This document shows, in pieces, positions 18,801 to 25,737 of a stretch of DNA of 64,000 nucleotides; positions within the stretch are counted from its first letter, which is position 1; every line of letters begins with the position of its first letter. A program made the position numbers and the translations under genes. The notes under the pieces were generated by a model. That model ran no database searches. It saw only the letters and a program-made list of their open reading frames with translations, and was not told where the DNA came from. Origin of the DNA: Nostoc sp. UHCC 0702 (lineage in GTDB: Bacteria; Cyanobacteriota; Cyanobacteriia; Cyanobacteriales; Nostocaceae); NCBI GenBank assembly GCA_017164015.1, contig CP071065.1, forward strand, positions 3,635,918-3,699,917. Reading direction: 5' to 3'.

Positions 18801-20914
18801 ATGCCATGTTTGTCGATTTCAGCTAAGAGATTTTCAGATGTGGGAATTTTTTCTGGGTAAATAACGCACAACCCACCATGCAACAAAGCTCCCCAAATCT
18901 CGAATGTCGATGCATCAAAAGAAATTGGAGCCATTTGAAGAAATCTTTGTGTTGCATCAAGTTGAACGTAATTGACTCCAAACAACAGACGATTCACACC
19001 ACGGTGAATAACTTCAACTGCTTTTGGTTGACCTGTAGAACCACTTGTGTAAATCACATAAGCTAAGTTACTAGCTTGTACACCAGCGTTGGGATTCTCC
19101 TGATTTGATTGAGAAATTACAAGAGCATCTGTATCCAAACAAACAAGCTGTGCAGTATGCTTAGGTAGTCTCTCAACAAGTGAATGCTGGGTCACTATCA
19201 CTTTTATTTGAGCATCTTCGAGCATAAAGCTTAAACGCTCAGTTGGATACTCAGGGTCAAGTGGCACATAGGCACCACCCGCCTTAAGAATCCCCAATAG
19301 TCCCACAATCATCTCTAAAGAACGCTCAACACAAATACCAACCAGCACATCGGCTCCCACTCCTAATGAGCGCAAGTAATGCGCCAACTGGTTAGCACGA
19401 CTATTCAACTCGTTATAAGTCAGTTGTTGGCCTTCAAAAACAACTGCCACAGCATCTGGAGTACGCTCTACTTGTTCTGAAAACAACTGATGGATACACT
19501 TATCCTGGGGATAGTCTGCCTGTGTATCATTCCACTCAACTAATAACTGCTGTTGCTCAGGTTGTGTCAACAACGGCAATTGGTCAATTGGTTGGTGTGG
19601 ATTAGCCACAATCGCCTCAAGCATTGTCCTCAAATGCCCCAGCATCCGGCTAATAGTCTCATGCTCAAATCGACTAGTATCGTAGCTGACCTTCATCCAC
19701 AATTGCTCACCAGGGCCAGCTATAATCGTCAGGGGATAATTCGTGTGTTCAATGCCTCGAAAATTATCAACTGTCAAACTGCCATCGTCTTCAACATCAG
19801 CAGTATCCAACGGATAATTTTCAAACACGACAATGCTGTCAAACAGAGACGTACCTCTTTTGACATCGCTCAGCCCTTGAATCTCTGCTAATGAACTATA
19901 GGAAAATTGCTCAGATTCTACCTGTTGGTTTTGTAAATTCTTCAATAAACCCAGCAAATCGGTGTTTTCAGAAATTTGCACCCGCACTGGCACAGTATTG
20001 ATAAATAACCCCACCATCGACTCTACACCAATCATTGATGGCGGGCGGCCAGACACCGTTGCACCAAAAACCACATCTTTTTCACCGCTGTAGCGAGACA
20101 ACAGCAATGCCCAAGTCGCCTGCACCAGATTATTCACCGTCAATTGATGCTGTTTGACAAAATCCACCACTACTGCTGTTGCTTGGGGTGTTAACTGAAT
20201 CTGTTGTTCAGTATAGCTAGAATGCTGTTCTCTGCTTGATAATGGTTTATCCACAGTCAACGGTGTGGGTGCTGTAAAACCAACGAGTTTCTGATGCCAA
20301 AATTCTTTGGCTAAATCGAGATTTTGTTGCTGTAACCAAGCAATATAGTTGCGGTAGCTGATAGTTGGGATATTAGGTAAACTTTCCCCATCACAAATTG
20401 CAGTATAAAACTCAAACAAGTCTTTAAATACCAGCGGTAACGACCAACCATCAAGTAATATGTGGTGATAACACCAAACGAACTGATAACTATGGTCATC
20501 CAATTGCAATAGATATAGGCGCATCAATGGCGCTTGCGACAATTGGAAACCCTGTTGTCGCTGCTGAGTTAGAAAAGTCTCTAATTGCGTTTGCTGCTCA
20601 ATAGTAGATAAATCTCGCCAGTCTACAATCTCGACAACTTCCGGTGAGTGTCGATACACCACTTGCACAGGCTGACTCAAAGACTCCCAAACAAAAGCTG
20701 TGCGGAAGATGGAATGCCTTTTTATGACCTGCTGCCAAGCTTGTGAGAACGCTCGTACATTGAACTTTCCTGTGAAAATGCAAGTTATTTGCTCAACATA
20801 TACTCCCTCATTTGGAGCATACAAACTTTCAAACAGCATCCCCTCTTGCATGGGGGACAAAGGATAAATATCTTCAATATTTTTTCGGTTAGTTTTGTTA
20901 AGTTCTAGTGTCAT
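5807..20914 (-). CDS. NRPS, modules 8-11 plus thioesterase (Val, Pro, D-Tyr, Thr), laxaphycin B-like line
   Basis: This 5035-residue protein has the domain order C-A-PCP / C-A-PCP / C-A-PCP-E / C-A-PCP-TE. It starts directly with a D-accepting type C domain (IEDIYPLSPMQEGMLF) and no TubC domain, as expected after an upstream E domain. Pocket codes by eye: A8 DAFWLGGTFK (Val), A9 DVQFIAHAAK (Pro-like), A10 DASTIAAVCK (Tyr), A11 DFWNIGMVHK (Thr). PCP serines lie near residues 1018, 2090, 3148 and 4706. The TE (about 4760-5035) has Ser near 4837 in GHSFGG and a late GNHVSMM with the catalytic His; it should release the chain, probably by macrocyclisation. The ATG overlaps the stop of the preceding NRPS (ATGA) with AGGA five bases upstream. 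The N-terminus looks like one half of a split E-C linker, so pairing with the upstream gene is through communication-mediating helices (inference). Confidence 0.95.
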   Translation of the reverse strand: MTLELNKTNRKNIEDIYPLSPMQEGMLFESLYAPNEGVYVEQITCIFTGKFNVRAFSQAWQQVIKRHSIFRTAFVWESLSQPVQVVYRHSPEVVEIVDWRDLSTIEQQTQLETFLTQQRQQGFQLSQAPLMRLYLLQLDDHSYQFVWCYHHILLDGWSLPLVFKDLFEFYTAICDGESLPNIPTISYRNYIAWLQQQNLDLAKEFWHQKLVGFTAPTPLTVDKPLSSREQHSSYTEQQIQLTPQATAVVVDFVKQHQLTVNNLVQATWALLLSRYSGEKDVVFGATVSGRPPSMIGVESMVGLFINTVPVRVQISENTDLLGLLKNLQNQQVESEQFSYSSLAEIQGLSDVKRGTSLFDSIVVFENYPLDTADVEDDGSLTVDNFRGIEHTNYPLTIIAGPGEQLWMKVSYDTSRFEHETISRMLGHLRTMLEAIVANPHQPIDQLPLLTQPEQQQLLVEWNDTQADYPQDKCIHQLFSEQVERTPDAVAVVFEGQQLTYNELNSRANQLAHYLRSLGVGADVLVGICVERSLEMIVGLLGILKAGGAYVPLDPEYPTERLSFMLEDAQIKVIVTQHSLVERLPKHTAQLVCLDTDALVISQSNQENPNAGVQASNLAYVIYTSGSTGQPKAVEVIHRGVNRLLFGVNYVQLDATQRFLQMAPISFDASTFEIWGALLHGGLCVIYPEKIPTSENLLAEIDKHGITILWLTAALFNSIIDENSQALSGIRQLLIGGEALSVAHVKRGLERLPSTQIINGYGPTESTTFTCCYPIARQLNRTIESVPIGRPISNTQIYILDKYLQPVPIGVPGELHIGGAGLARGYLNRSELTQEKFIANPFDKSQLESSLSKLYKTGDLVRYLSDGNIEYLGRIDNQVKIRGFRIEIGEIEAVLSQYEHVQASCVIAREDNPQDKRLVAYIVPLKQQTPTIPELRSFLKEKLPDYMVPSAIVFLESLPLTSNGKVDRRALKAPEPSSEVSDKFVAPRTPTEEMLAQIWAQVLSVELVGRHDNFFELGGHSLLATQLVSRIRKIFKVELSLRSLFAEPTVAELAQSIQQLQLENLELWAPPILPRAENADLPLSFAQQRLWFIDQLEPNSPLYNISIALHLVGNLNVPALEQSLFEIIHRHEALRTNFIVVDGNASQIIHTATNWTVSVVDLQHLSTNSKEITAKQLVQQQATEPFNLSSAALIRATLVVLSETEHILLVCIHHVVSDGWSIGVFISELAALYNAYAIGQASPLSPLPIQYADFAIWQRNWLAGEVLQSQLSYWQQQLQGAPTFLPLPTDRPRPAVQSFTGTYLEFALSQELTTKLTKLSQQQGVTLFMTLLAGFNTLLYRYTGQADILVGSPIANRHRSEIEGLIGFFVNTLVLRTDLSGNPSFDELLLRIRSMALSAYAHQDLPFEMLVEALQPERDLSHTPLFQVMFVLQNTPMSDVELTGLEVSSLPIETITAKFDLILSMKNTATGLIGGWEYNSDLFERSTIERMTDHFVTLLEAIVANPKERIGQLPLLTPSEQQQLLVEWNDTRVDYPQDKCIHQLFEEQVARTPDAVAVMFEDQQLTYQQLNSHANQLAQYLNQLGVGADVLVGICVERSVEMVVGLLGILKAGGAYVPLDPEYPPERLSFMLKDAQVSVLLTQQHLVERLPEHTAQLVYLDTDRQLISQLSQENFISGVQGKNLGYVIYTSGSTGQPKGVAMNQSALCNLILWQLENTTIPHGAKTLQFAPVSFDVSFQEMFSTWCSGGTLLLIREELRRDAVALLGLLQEQAVARVFVPFVGLQQLAEVAVASKSVTSHLREIITAGEQLQMTPAICNWLSQLTECTLHNHYGPSESHAATSFTLSHSANNWPLLPPIGRPIANTQIYILDQYLQPVPVGVPGELHIAGVGLARGYLNRLELTQQKFIPNPFDKSLVTSQKSKLLYKTGDLARYLSDGNIEYLGRIDNQVKIRGFRIELGEIEAALSQHEDVQASCIIVREDTPGDKRLVAYIVPQPKVTPTVSVVRSFLKEKLPEYMMPNAFVFLEALPLTPSGKVDRRGLPTPDIGTELLDKYVAPRTPTEEILAQIWAQVLSVERVGRHDNFFELGGHSLLATQLVSRIRNIFKVELPLRSLFATATVAELAQSIQQLQQQNVELSAPPILRRAENAELPLSYAQTRLWFLDQLEPNSASYNMPMALRLQGNLNIAAIEQSLSEIIHRHEALRTNFIAVDGKASQIIHTATNWTLSVVDLQHLPTNSKEIAAQQLAQQQAIEPFDLSSAALIRAKLLVLSDTEHVLLVCMHHIVFDGWSMGVLVAELTTLYSAFADCQASPLAPLAIQYADFAIWQRNWLAGEVLQNQLNYWQQQLQGAPTFLPLPTDRPRPAVQSFAGAYLDFALSLELTNRLEKLSQQQGCTLFMTLLAAYNTLLYRYTGVVDILVGSAIANRDRSEIEGLIGFFVNTLVMRTDLSGEPTFNELLPRIRSMAMDAYAHQDLPFEMLVEALQPERDLSHTPLFQVMFVMQNAPMSELELTGLEMSSLPIEITTARFDLTLSMENTATGLVAGWDYNTDLFDASTIERMNLHFVNLLEGIVANPQEKISQLPLLTESERHQLLVEWNDTQLDYPHDKCIHQLFEEQVARTPNAVAVVFENQQLTYGELNSRANQLAHYLQSSGVRADVLVGLCVERSIEMLVGLLGILKAGGAYVPLDPEYPTERLSFMLEDSQISLLLTQQHLVEKLPSHTARLVLLDQAWHLIAQNNQHNPSIGVRASHLANVIYTSGSTGKPKGVMVEHQGLCNLATAQIMAFGLDSHSRVLQFASLSFDACISEILMAFGSGATLYLVTKDSMMPGMPLIERLRDYGITHITLPPSALAVMPVEKLPALQTLIVAGEACAVELMQQWSSVTNFFNAYGPTEASVCATIAKCSPSDEKISIGRPIANTQVYILDENLQPVPVGVPGELHIAGVGLARGYLNRSELTVEKFIPNPFDKSRETNSNSKLYKTGDLARYLADGNIEYLSRRDNQVKIRGFRIELGEIEAALSQHELIASCVVIARSDIPGNKRLVAYIVPQQEQTPTNQELRSFLKTKLPEYMIPSAIVILESLPLTPNGKIDRRALPAPAERTLVEVDVVAPRTSLESKLVEIWAQVLRVKTVGIHDNFFELGGDSILSIQIIAKAKLAGIELTLKQLFANQTIAELALVAGTTKVLEIEQGLVTGSSPLTPIQQWFFEQELPEKHHFNQAFILSVPSDIKLEILEQVWAQLLVHHDALRSSFTQTESHWLAEIAAPTQIKAINYFDLSTLTESQQQETIESTANDLQASLNLSSNLVQVALFRLGSDKKARLLIIIHHLVVDGVSWRILLEDLRTGYEQLISGQAIQLPAKTTAFKDWAQKLNGYATSSDTFKSELAYWLSASESSVTSIPVDYADGVNTVASTNAVSVELNSTETNWLLQDVPKAYKTQINDVLLTALVLVLSKWTNSKSVLFNLEGHGRQDIIDGVDISRTVGWFTTIFPVLVQLPVTENLGNVLKSVKEQLRAIPNKGIGYGLLRYLSCDAEITAQLATIPVAEISFNYLGQFTQVLNTSSLISPASESSGQSQSLEGQRSNLLEINAIINDEQLQINWIYSSNIHQHTTIENIAQEFVSCLRSVIAHCLEPENIGYTPTDFPLILLNQTELDLVLARLALSEQLGKKSWQNIEDIYPLSPMQEGMLFESLYAPDSGVYFEQITCTFTGNLNVEAFSTAWQQVVTRHSIFRTAMEWESLSQPVQVVYRQVEVNVEIVDWRELSSVEQQAQLETFLTQQRQQGLQLSQAPLIRLYLLQLDDHTYEFVWCHHHILLDGWSLPLVLKDLFEFYTAISDGESLQLQPTISYRNYIAWLQQQNLDLAKEFWRKKLIGFSAPTPLTVDKPLSSRQQHSSYTTQQIQLTVSATALVVDFVKQHQLTVNNLVQATWALLLSRYSGSLDVVFGATVSGRPPSLLGVESMVGLFINTVPVRVQIQQNTDLLGLLKDLLFQQVESEQFSYSPLAEIQRLSDVPRGTSLFESIVVFENYPLDTADVEDNGGLTVENFRGIEHTNYPLTVVAGPGEQLWVKVSYDTSRFEDETISRMLGHFTTILEAIVANPHQSIEQLPMLTQSERHQLLVEWNDTSVEYPQDKCIHQLFEEQVQRNPNAVAVVYENQQLTYGELNSRANQLAHYLQSLGVGADVLVGICVERSIEMLVGLLGILKAGGAYVPLDPEYPTERLSFMLEDAEVAVLLTQQHLVEKLQKHQARVVYLDSDWEKIALFSHLNPVKVATPTHLAYVIYTSGSTGLPKGVLVNHNNVTRLFAATQVWYNFKSTDVWTLFHSYAFDFSVWEIWGALLYGGRLVVVPYLVTRSPESFYELLAQEKVTILNQTPRAFRALIAAEQSRITVGNLNLRLVIFGGESLDINSLQPWFERHGDSNPQLVNMYGITETTVHVTYRPLSKADLNCTVNVIGRPIADLQLYVLDEHHQPVPIGVPGQMYVGGAGVSRGYLNRPELTAERFISNPLQTSTCGQRLYKTGDLARYLPNGELEYLGRIDNQVKIRGFRIELGEIEAVLSQHEHVQASCVIAREDIPQDKRLVAYIVPQPQQTGTERLVPSEVEVSRSTPTITELRSFLKEKLPDYMVPSAIVFLESLPLTSNGKVDRRALKAPSHLSGYHSFVSPRNTIELQLVQIWSQILKVDNVGVKDNFFDLGGHSLLAFYLMAQIKQQFGKDIPLAMLFQHPTIEDLATVVQKDTITSASSPLVAIQPNGSNPPLFSIPGAGGFPFYFYNLARCLGTDQPFYSFQAQGRDGELASSSKVEDIATDYIRAMQAVQPIGPYFLGGHSFGGKVAFEMAQQLLRQGQEVAFVAIFDTTAPITHAKRPEVDVDDATWLIDIAKSMQVAFAKDLDMDAEALRSLASEEQLKYVLEYLHMLDVVPANADTTYLKHLLQAYKANNTTEYLPQQVNPVPITLFRASEAIPEQQTALPSQFLEDVTWGWNAFSSEPVDIQFVPGNHVSMMTQPHVQVFAERLNACIKQHNSTH
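8590..11760. repeat. PCP-E-C block, copy in modules 10/11 (3 copies in locus)
   Basis: This stretch matches 32124..35294 at a constant offset of 23534 and 39918..43070 at a further 7794. No indel occurs over about 3 kb and there are only scattered base changes. It encodes the end of the A domain, PCP, E and most of the following C domain. Confidence 0.8.
9922..14497 (-). other. NRPS module 10: C-A(Tyr)-PCP-E
   Basis: The A core is FDACISEIL and the pocket DASTIAAVCK is a known Tyr code. The PCP has the GGDSI form found before E domains, and the E domain has HHLVVDGVSW, so D-Tyr is expected. Confidence 0.9.
14527..17707 (-). other. NRPS module 9: C-A(Pro-like)-PCP
   Basis: The A core is FDVSFQEMF and the pocket reads DVQFIAHAAK, close to the DVQ.IAHVVK Pro and methyl-Pro codes, with HYGPSES at the A5 motif. 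Pro fits residue 10 of the laxaphycin B family. Confidence 0.8.
17737..20914 (-). other. NRPS module 8: C(D-acceptor)-A(Val)-PCP
   Basis: The C domain has HHILLDGWS. The A core is FDASTFEIW and the pocket reads DAFWLGGTFK, a standard Val code. Laxaphycin B itself has Thr at this position, so the product should differ here. Confidence 0.85.
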
Positions 20915-23900
20915 AAATTTCCTAATATTTGATCGAGTTCTAGCTGGTTAAGTTTAATTAATGGAAAGTCTGTAGGGGTATAACCTGTATTTTCTGGCTC
21001 TAAACAGTGAGCAATAAGTTCTTGCAAACAAGATACAAATTCTTGGGCAATATTCTCAATGGTTGTGTGTTCATGGATATTGCTGCTGTATGTCCAATGT
21101 ATGTATAGCTCTTCGTCTGCAATGACGGCATTAATGTCTAGCAGATATGAACGCTCACCTTGTGAACTTTGGAAGTGTCCGCTAGACTCACTAGCCAGGG
21201 ATATCAGAGATGATGTATTCAGAACTTGAGTAAATTGACCCAAATAATTGAAGCTAATCTGTGGGATTGGAATTGAAGCTAGTTGGGTTGTAATTTCTGC
21301 TTCAGTATTCAAATAGCGCAATAAGCCGTAGCCAATGCCTCTGTTGGGTATTGCACGTAACTGTTCTTTGACAGATTTTATAGCATTGCCAAGATTGTCT
21401 AATTCTATTGTTTCTAATTTTAAAACTACCGGAAAAATCGTTGTAAACCAACCAACAGTGCGTGATATATCTACACCATCAATAATGTCTTCCCGCCCAT
21501 GACCTTCTAAGTTAAATAACACAGCCTTAGAATTAGTCCATCTGCTCAAAACCAGCACTAAGGCAGTTAACAAGACATCGTTTATTTGAGTTTTATAAGC
21601 TTGCGGTACATCTTGTAATAGCCAATTAGTTTCAGTGGAGTTTAATGAAACCGATACTGTATGATTTGATACAACTGTGTTGGCTCCATCTGCATAGTCT
21701 ACTGGGATAGAGGAAACTCCTGACTTTGATGCACTCAACCAATAAGCCAGTTCTGATTTGAAAATCTCTGACTGGGCATATTCTGTTAATTTTTGCGCCC
21801 AATCTTTGAAAGAAGTGGTTTTGGCTGGCAGTTGAATGGCTTGACCACGAATTAGTTGCTCGTACCCTATCTGCAAATCTTCTAACAATATCCGCCAGGA
21901 TACACCATCTACTACTAAGTGGTGAATGATCATTAGTAATCGTGCTTTTTTGTGACTACCTAACCAAAAGAATGCCACTCGCACCAAATTTGATGATAAG
22001 TTCAAACTCCCTTGTAATTCATTGGCGGTGCTTTCAATTGTGTTTTTTTGCTCGTTCTCTGGGACTGTGGATAAGTCGAAATACAAGATGCCAACGCGAT
22101 CGCCTGGTGGGGCAAAAACAGCCTGCCAAGACGATCCTGTTTGTGTAAATCTTAACCGCAGAACATCATGATGAGTCAGTAATTCAGTCCATACTTGCTC
22201 TAATATCTCTAGCTTGATATCCGATGGTACTGATAGCAGAAATGATTGATTGTAGTGGTGCGGTTGTGGGAATTTTTCCTCAAAAAACCATTGTTGTATT
22301 GGTGTTAATGGTAATGTTCCTGTGACTAATCCTTGTTGTATTTTGAGTACTTTTGTTGTAGTTGCGACTGTGGCTAATTCAGCGATTGTTTGATTGGCAA
22401 ATAGTTGTTTGAGGGTCAGTTCTATTCCCGCTTGCCTTGCTTTGGCAATGATTTGAATGCTGAGGATAGAATCTCCTCCCAAGCTAAAGAAGTTATCATA
22501 TATGCCTACTGCATTTACTCTCAGCACTTGTGCCCAAATTTCTACCAATTTGGCTTCAATTGGGGTACGCGGTGCTACTAAATCAACTTCTATTTCTGTA
22601 CGCTCTGTCGGTGCTGGTAGGGCGCGACGGTCTATTTTGCCGTTGGGAGTTAGAGGTAAGGACTCCAAAATTACTATTGCACTGGGCATCATGTATTCTG
22701 GTAGCTTGCCCCTGATTAATTCACGTACTTCCTTAGTCGTGATTGATTTATCATTAGCAACTACATATGCTACTAAGCGTCTATCACCTGGAATATCTTC
22801 TCTGGCAATAACTACTGCAAGTTCTATTTGCTCGTGGGCGTTGAGCGCTGCCTCAATTTCTCCCAATTCGATGCGGAAGCCGCGGATTTTCACCTGATTG
22901 TCGATGCGACCTATGTATTCTATATTGCCATCGGCTAAATAGCGGGCTAAGTCGCCTGTTTTGTAAAGGCGTTCTGATTTCCCATCGGAGAATGGGTTAG
23001 GGATGAATTTTTCATTGGTACGCTCTGTGTCATTAATGTACCCCATCCCCACGCCGACACCTGCTATACATAGCTCACCAATTACTCCTACCGGAACAAT
23101 TTGGAAATTTTGATCTACTATGTATAACTTGACGTTGCTAATCGGCTTGCCTATGGGTATGGCTTTATTTAAGAACTCATTTGATTGATCAACTAGATAA
23201 GCTGAACAAACATCTGCACATTCAGTTGGCCCATAGCTGTTGACTATTAAAGCACGACAATACTCAGAGTTTTGCCAACTCAAAAAACTGGCAATGGAAA
23301 TCGGTTCTCCACCCAGAAATACATATCGCAACGATTGGATTTTGGCAAAATTATCATCGCTAGATGTGAGAGTTGCATAGAAAGTGCTGGGTGTACAATT
23401 TACCCAAGTTACTCGCTGCTTTTCTATCACTTCCAGAATATAATCAGGATCAAATCCTTCGCCAACTAAATGTAATTTTCCACCGATGAGTAAAGGCGCA
23501 AATATGTTCTTTTGAGTCAGGTCAAAACTCACAGATGAAATCAGCACTGTGCTGTCAAATAACGTCAATTGGAAATCTCTAATCATCCAATTGACTAAGT
23601 TCACAAAACCACGATGATATACACCTGCTCCTTTGGGTTTACCTGTAGAGCCAGATGTGTAGATGGTGTAAACCAGGTTGTCAGATGTCGTGTTAGTAAT
23701 TAAGTTTTTCTGGCTATGGTTGGCGATATCATGCCAGTCGCTATCTAGACAAACCACAACTGCCTCATGCTTGGGTAAACTTTCTACATGCTGCTGTTGC
23801 GTTAACAATACCTCAACACCCGAATCCGCTAACATATCACTTAATCGTTGTGTTGGGTAAGCTGGGTCTAGTGGTACGTAAGCACCACCCGCTTTGAGAA

Positions 23901-25734
23901 TTCCCAATAGTCCTACAACCATTTCAATAGAGCGTTCTACACATATCCCCACCAGCACATCGGTTCCCACACCCAATGACTGCAAGTAATGCGCTAACTG
24001 GTTAGCACGAGAATTCAACTGGTTATAAGTCAGTTGTTGGTCTTCAAATACAACTGCCACAGCGTTGGGGGTACGCTCTACTTGTTCTTCAAATAACTGA
24101 TGGATACATTTATCAAAGGGATACTCTATGCTTGTATCATTCCACTGCACCAATAAGCGATCGCGCTCGGCTGGACTCAACAGTGGTAATTCAGTAATTC
24201 GCGCTTTGGGATTTGCGACGATCGCTTGGAGTAAATTTTCAAAATGTTGGGCTATGCGAGTAATTGTGGTCGCATCAAATAAATCACTATTATAAGACCA
24301 AGCGCCCTCCAGACCTCCTGAAATCTCGAAACAGTTCACTTCCAAGTCAAACCTGGCTGTGAGATCAAGCGGTAAGGGCATACTCTCAATAGTCAAACCA
24401 GGCAAATCGGAAGACGACTGTGGAGCATTCTGGAGAGCAAACACCACCTGTACGAGCGGATTTCGACTCAAATCTCGCACTGGCTGTAACTTTTCTACCA
24501 ACATTTCAAAGGGCAAGTCTTGGTGAGCATAGGCTGACAAGGTGGTTTGCCGCACTTGTGCATGGAAGTCTGCAAAGGTGGGGTTTCCAGAGAGATCGCC
24601 CCTTAATACTAAGGTATTGACAAAAAAGCCCATTAGCCGCTCAAACGCTAGGTTGTTGCGGTTGGCGATGGGGGAGCCAACAACAAGATCTAACTGACCA
24701 CTATAACGAGATATTAAGATTAAAAAAGCTGCCAGTAGAGTTATAAATAATGTTGCATCTGACTCTTGACTCAACTGTTTTAGGCGTTGAGTGAGGTCGC
24801 GATCCAGTTGAAAACGCCCAACTCCTCCTCGGAAGGTCTGAACTGGGGAACGTTGGCGATCGCTAGGCAATTCTAGTACATGAGGGACACCCGCTAACTT
24901 TTGTTGCCAGTAATTGACTTGCCGGTCAAGCACAGCACCTGTTAGCCACTTGCGTTGCCAAACTGCAAAGTCAGCGTACTGGATGGGTAATTCAGCTAGT
25001 GGGTTGGGCAATCCTTGACTGAAAGCTTCATATAGCTGAGATAACTCACTGAAGAAGATATTCAAAGACCAGCCATCATAGATAATGTGATGCATTTTCA
25101 ACAGCAACACATAGTCCTGGTCACTGAGTTGCAGTAGGGTGAATTGTACTAATGGCCCAACAGCAAGATTGAAAGGCTCAGAGGCTTGAGCAATGGCCAT
25201 TTCTCGAATTTCAGCAGTTTGTTCCTCCCAAGATTTCCCCTGCAAATTATGGATTGGCAAAGTTAAAGCACTGGGAGGAGCAATTAGCTGGATGGGGTTT
25301 CCTTCTTCCGTGGGGAAAGTGGTTCTTAAGACCTCGTGACGGCGAATCAGTTCACCTAGACTCTGCTCCAGTGCAACTATATCCAGCGAACCTTTTAACC
25401 GCACAGTTTCCAGCAGATTGTAAGCAGTACTATCGGGTGATATCTCCTGTAGAAACCACAGTCGTTGTTGGGCAAAAGACAGTGGTAGCTTACCATCCCG
25501 TGGCACTCTTTGAATGGAAAAGTTATCAGAGGCTTTAAACTGCTTTGTTTCTTGAACCTGCTTAGCCTCTTGTAATAACAAAATGATTTCTGCTTTACGC
25601 TTGGCTATTTCTTTGCTCAGTGTTGGATTTAACACGCCTTCAGGGGCGTGACAACGCAAGCGATCGCCATCAGTCTCTAGGTTAATATTTAAATTCCTGA
25701 GTTGACAAAGAAATTCAAAGGTGCTGTTAGTCAT
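20911..25734 (-). CDS. NRPS, module 7: docking-C-A-PCP-E (D-Asn-like residue)
   Basis: This 1607-residue protein has a TubC-type docking domain (1-52), C (about 75-510, HHIIYDGWS), A (about 525-1020), PCP (Ser near 1087 in LGGDSILS) and E (about 1135-1607, HHLVVDGVSW). The A core is FDLTQKNIF and the pocket reads DLKNFGSDVK. I cannot assign this code with certainty; Asn is suggested because the module corresponds to the D-3-hydroxy-Asn position of laxaphycin B. The hydroxylase is not in the window. The protein ends in LNQLELDQILGNL, very like the start of the E-C linkers inside the neighbouring genes (LNQTELDLVLARL), as if one long gene had been split. It starts three bases after the upstream NRPS stop and its own stop overlaps the next start. 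Confidence 0.94.
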   Translation of the reverse strand: MTNSTFEFLCQLRNLNINLETDGDRLRCHAPEGVLNPTLSKEIAKRKAEIILLLQEAKQVQETKQFKASDNFSIQRVPRDGKLPLSFAQQRLWFLQEISPDSTAYNLLETVRLKGSLDIVALEQSLGELIRRHEVLRTTFPTEEGNPIQLIAPPSALTLPIHNLQGKSWEEQTAEIREMAIAQASEPFNLAVGPLVQFTLLQLSDQDYVLLLKMHHIIYDGWSLNIFFSELSQLYEAFSQGLPNPLAELPIQYADFAVWQRKWLTGAVLDRQVNYWQQKLAGVPHVLELPSDRQRSPVQTFRGGVGRFQLDRDLTQRLKQLSQESDATLFITLLAAFLILISRYSGQLDLVVGSPIANRNNLAFERLMGFFVNTLVLRGDLSGNPTFADFHAQVRQTTLSAYAHQDLPFEMLVEKLQPVRDLSRNPLVQVVFALQNAPQSSSDLPGLTIESMPLPLDLTARFDLEVNCFEISGGLEGAWSYNSDLFDATTITRIAQHFENLLQAIVANPKARITELPLLSPAERDRLLVQWNDTSIEYPFDKCIHQLFEEQVERTPNAVAVVFEDQQLTYNQLNSRANQLAHYLQSLGVGTDVLVGICVERSIEMVVGLLGILKAGGAYVPLDPAYPTQRLSDMLADSGVEVLLTQQQHVESLPKHEAVVVCLDSDWHDIANHSQKNLITNTTSDNLVYTIYTSGSTGKPKGAGVYHRGFVNLVNWMIRDFQLTLFDSTVLISSVSFDLTQKNIFAPLLIGGKLHLVGEGFDPDYILEVIEKQRVTWVNCTPSTFYATLTSSDDNFAKIQSLRYVFLGGEPISIASFLSWQNSEYCRALIVNSYGPTECADVCSAYLVDQSNEFLNKAIPIGKPISNVKLYIVDQNFQIVPVGVIGELCIAGVGVGMGYINDTERTNEKFIPNPFSDGKSERLYKTGDLARYLADGNIEYIGRIDNQVKIRGFRIELGEIEAALNAHEQIELAVVIAREDIPGDRRLVAYVVANDKSITTKEVRELIRGKLPEYMMPSAIVILESLPLTPNGKIDRRALPAPTERTEIEVDLVAPRTPIEAKLVEIWAQVLRVNAVGIYDNFFSLGGDSILSIQIIAKARQAGIELTLKQLFANQTIAELATVATTTKVLKIQQGLVTGTLPLTPIQQWFFEEKFPQPHHYNQSFLLSVPSDIKLEILEQVWTELLTHHDVLRLRFTQTGSSWQAVFAPPGDRVGILYFDLSTVPENEQKNTIESTANELQGSLNLSSNLVRVAFFWLGSHKKARLLMIIHHLVVDGVSWRILLEDLQIGYEQLIRGQAIQLPAKTTSFKDWAQKLTEYAQSEIFKSELAYWLSASKSGVSSIPVDYADGANTVVSNHTVSVSLNSTETNWLLQDVPQAYKTQINDVLLTALVLVLSRWTNSKAVLFNLEGHGREDIIDGVDISRTVGWFTTIFPVVLKLETIELDNLGNAIKSVKEQLRAIPNRGIGYGLLRYLNTEAEITTQLASIPIPQISFNYLGQFTQVLNTSSLISLASESSGHFQSSQGERSYLLDINAVIADEELYIHWTYSSNIHEHTTIENIAQEFVSCLQELIAHCLEPENTGYTPTDFPLIKLNQLELDQILGNL

Positions 25735-25737
25735 TTC

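Noticed and set aside
22457..22897. 146-codon plus-strand open frame, and many similar ones antisense to the NRPS genes
   Set aside because: They recur at the same place opposite each A/PCP domain and follow from the codon pattern of the real genes on the other strand.
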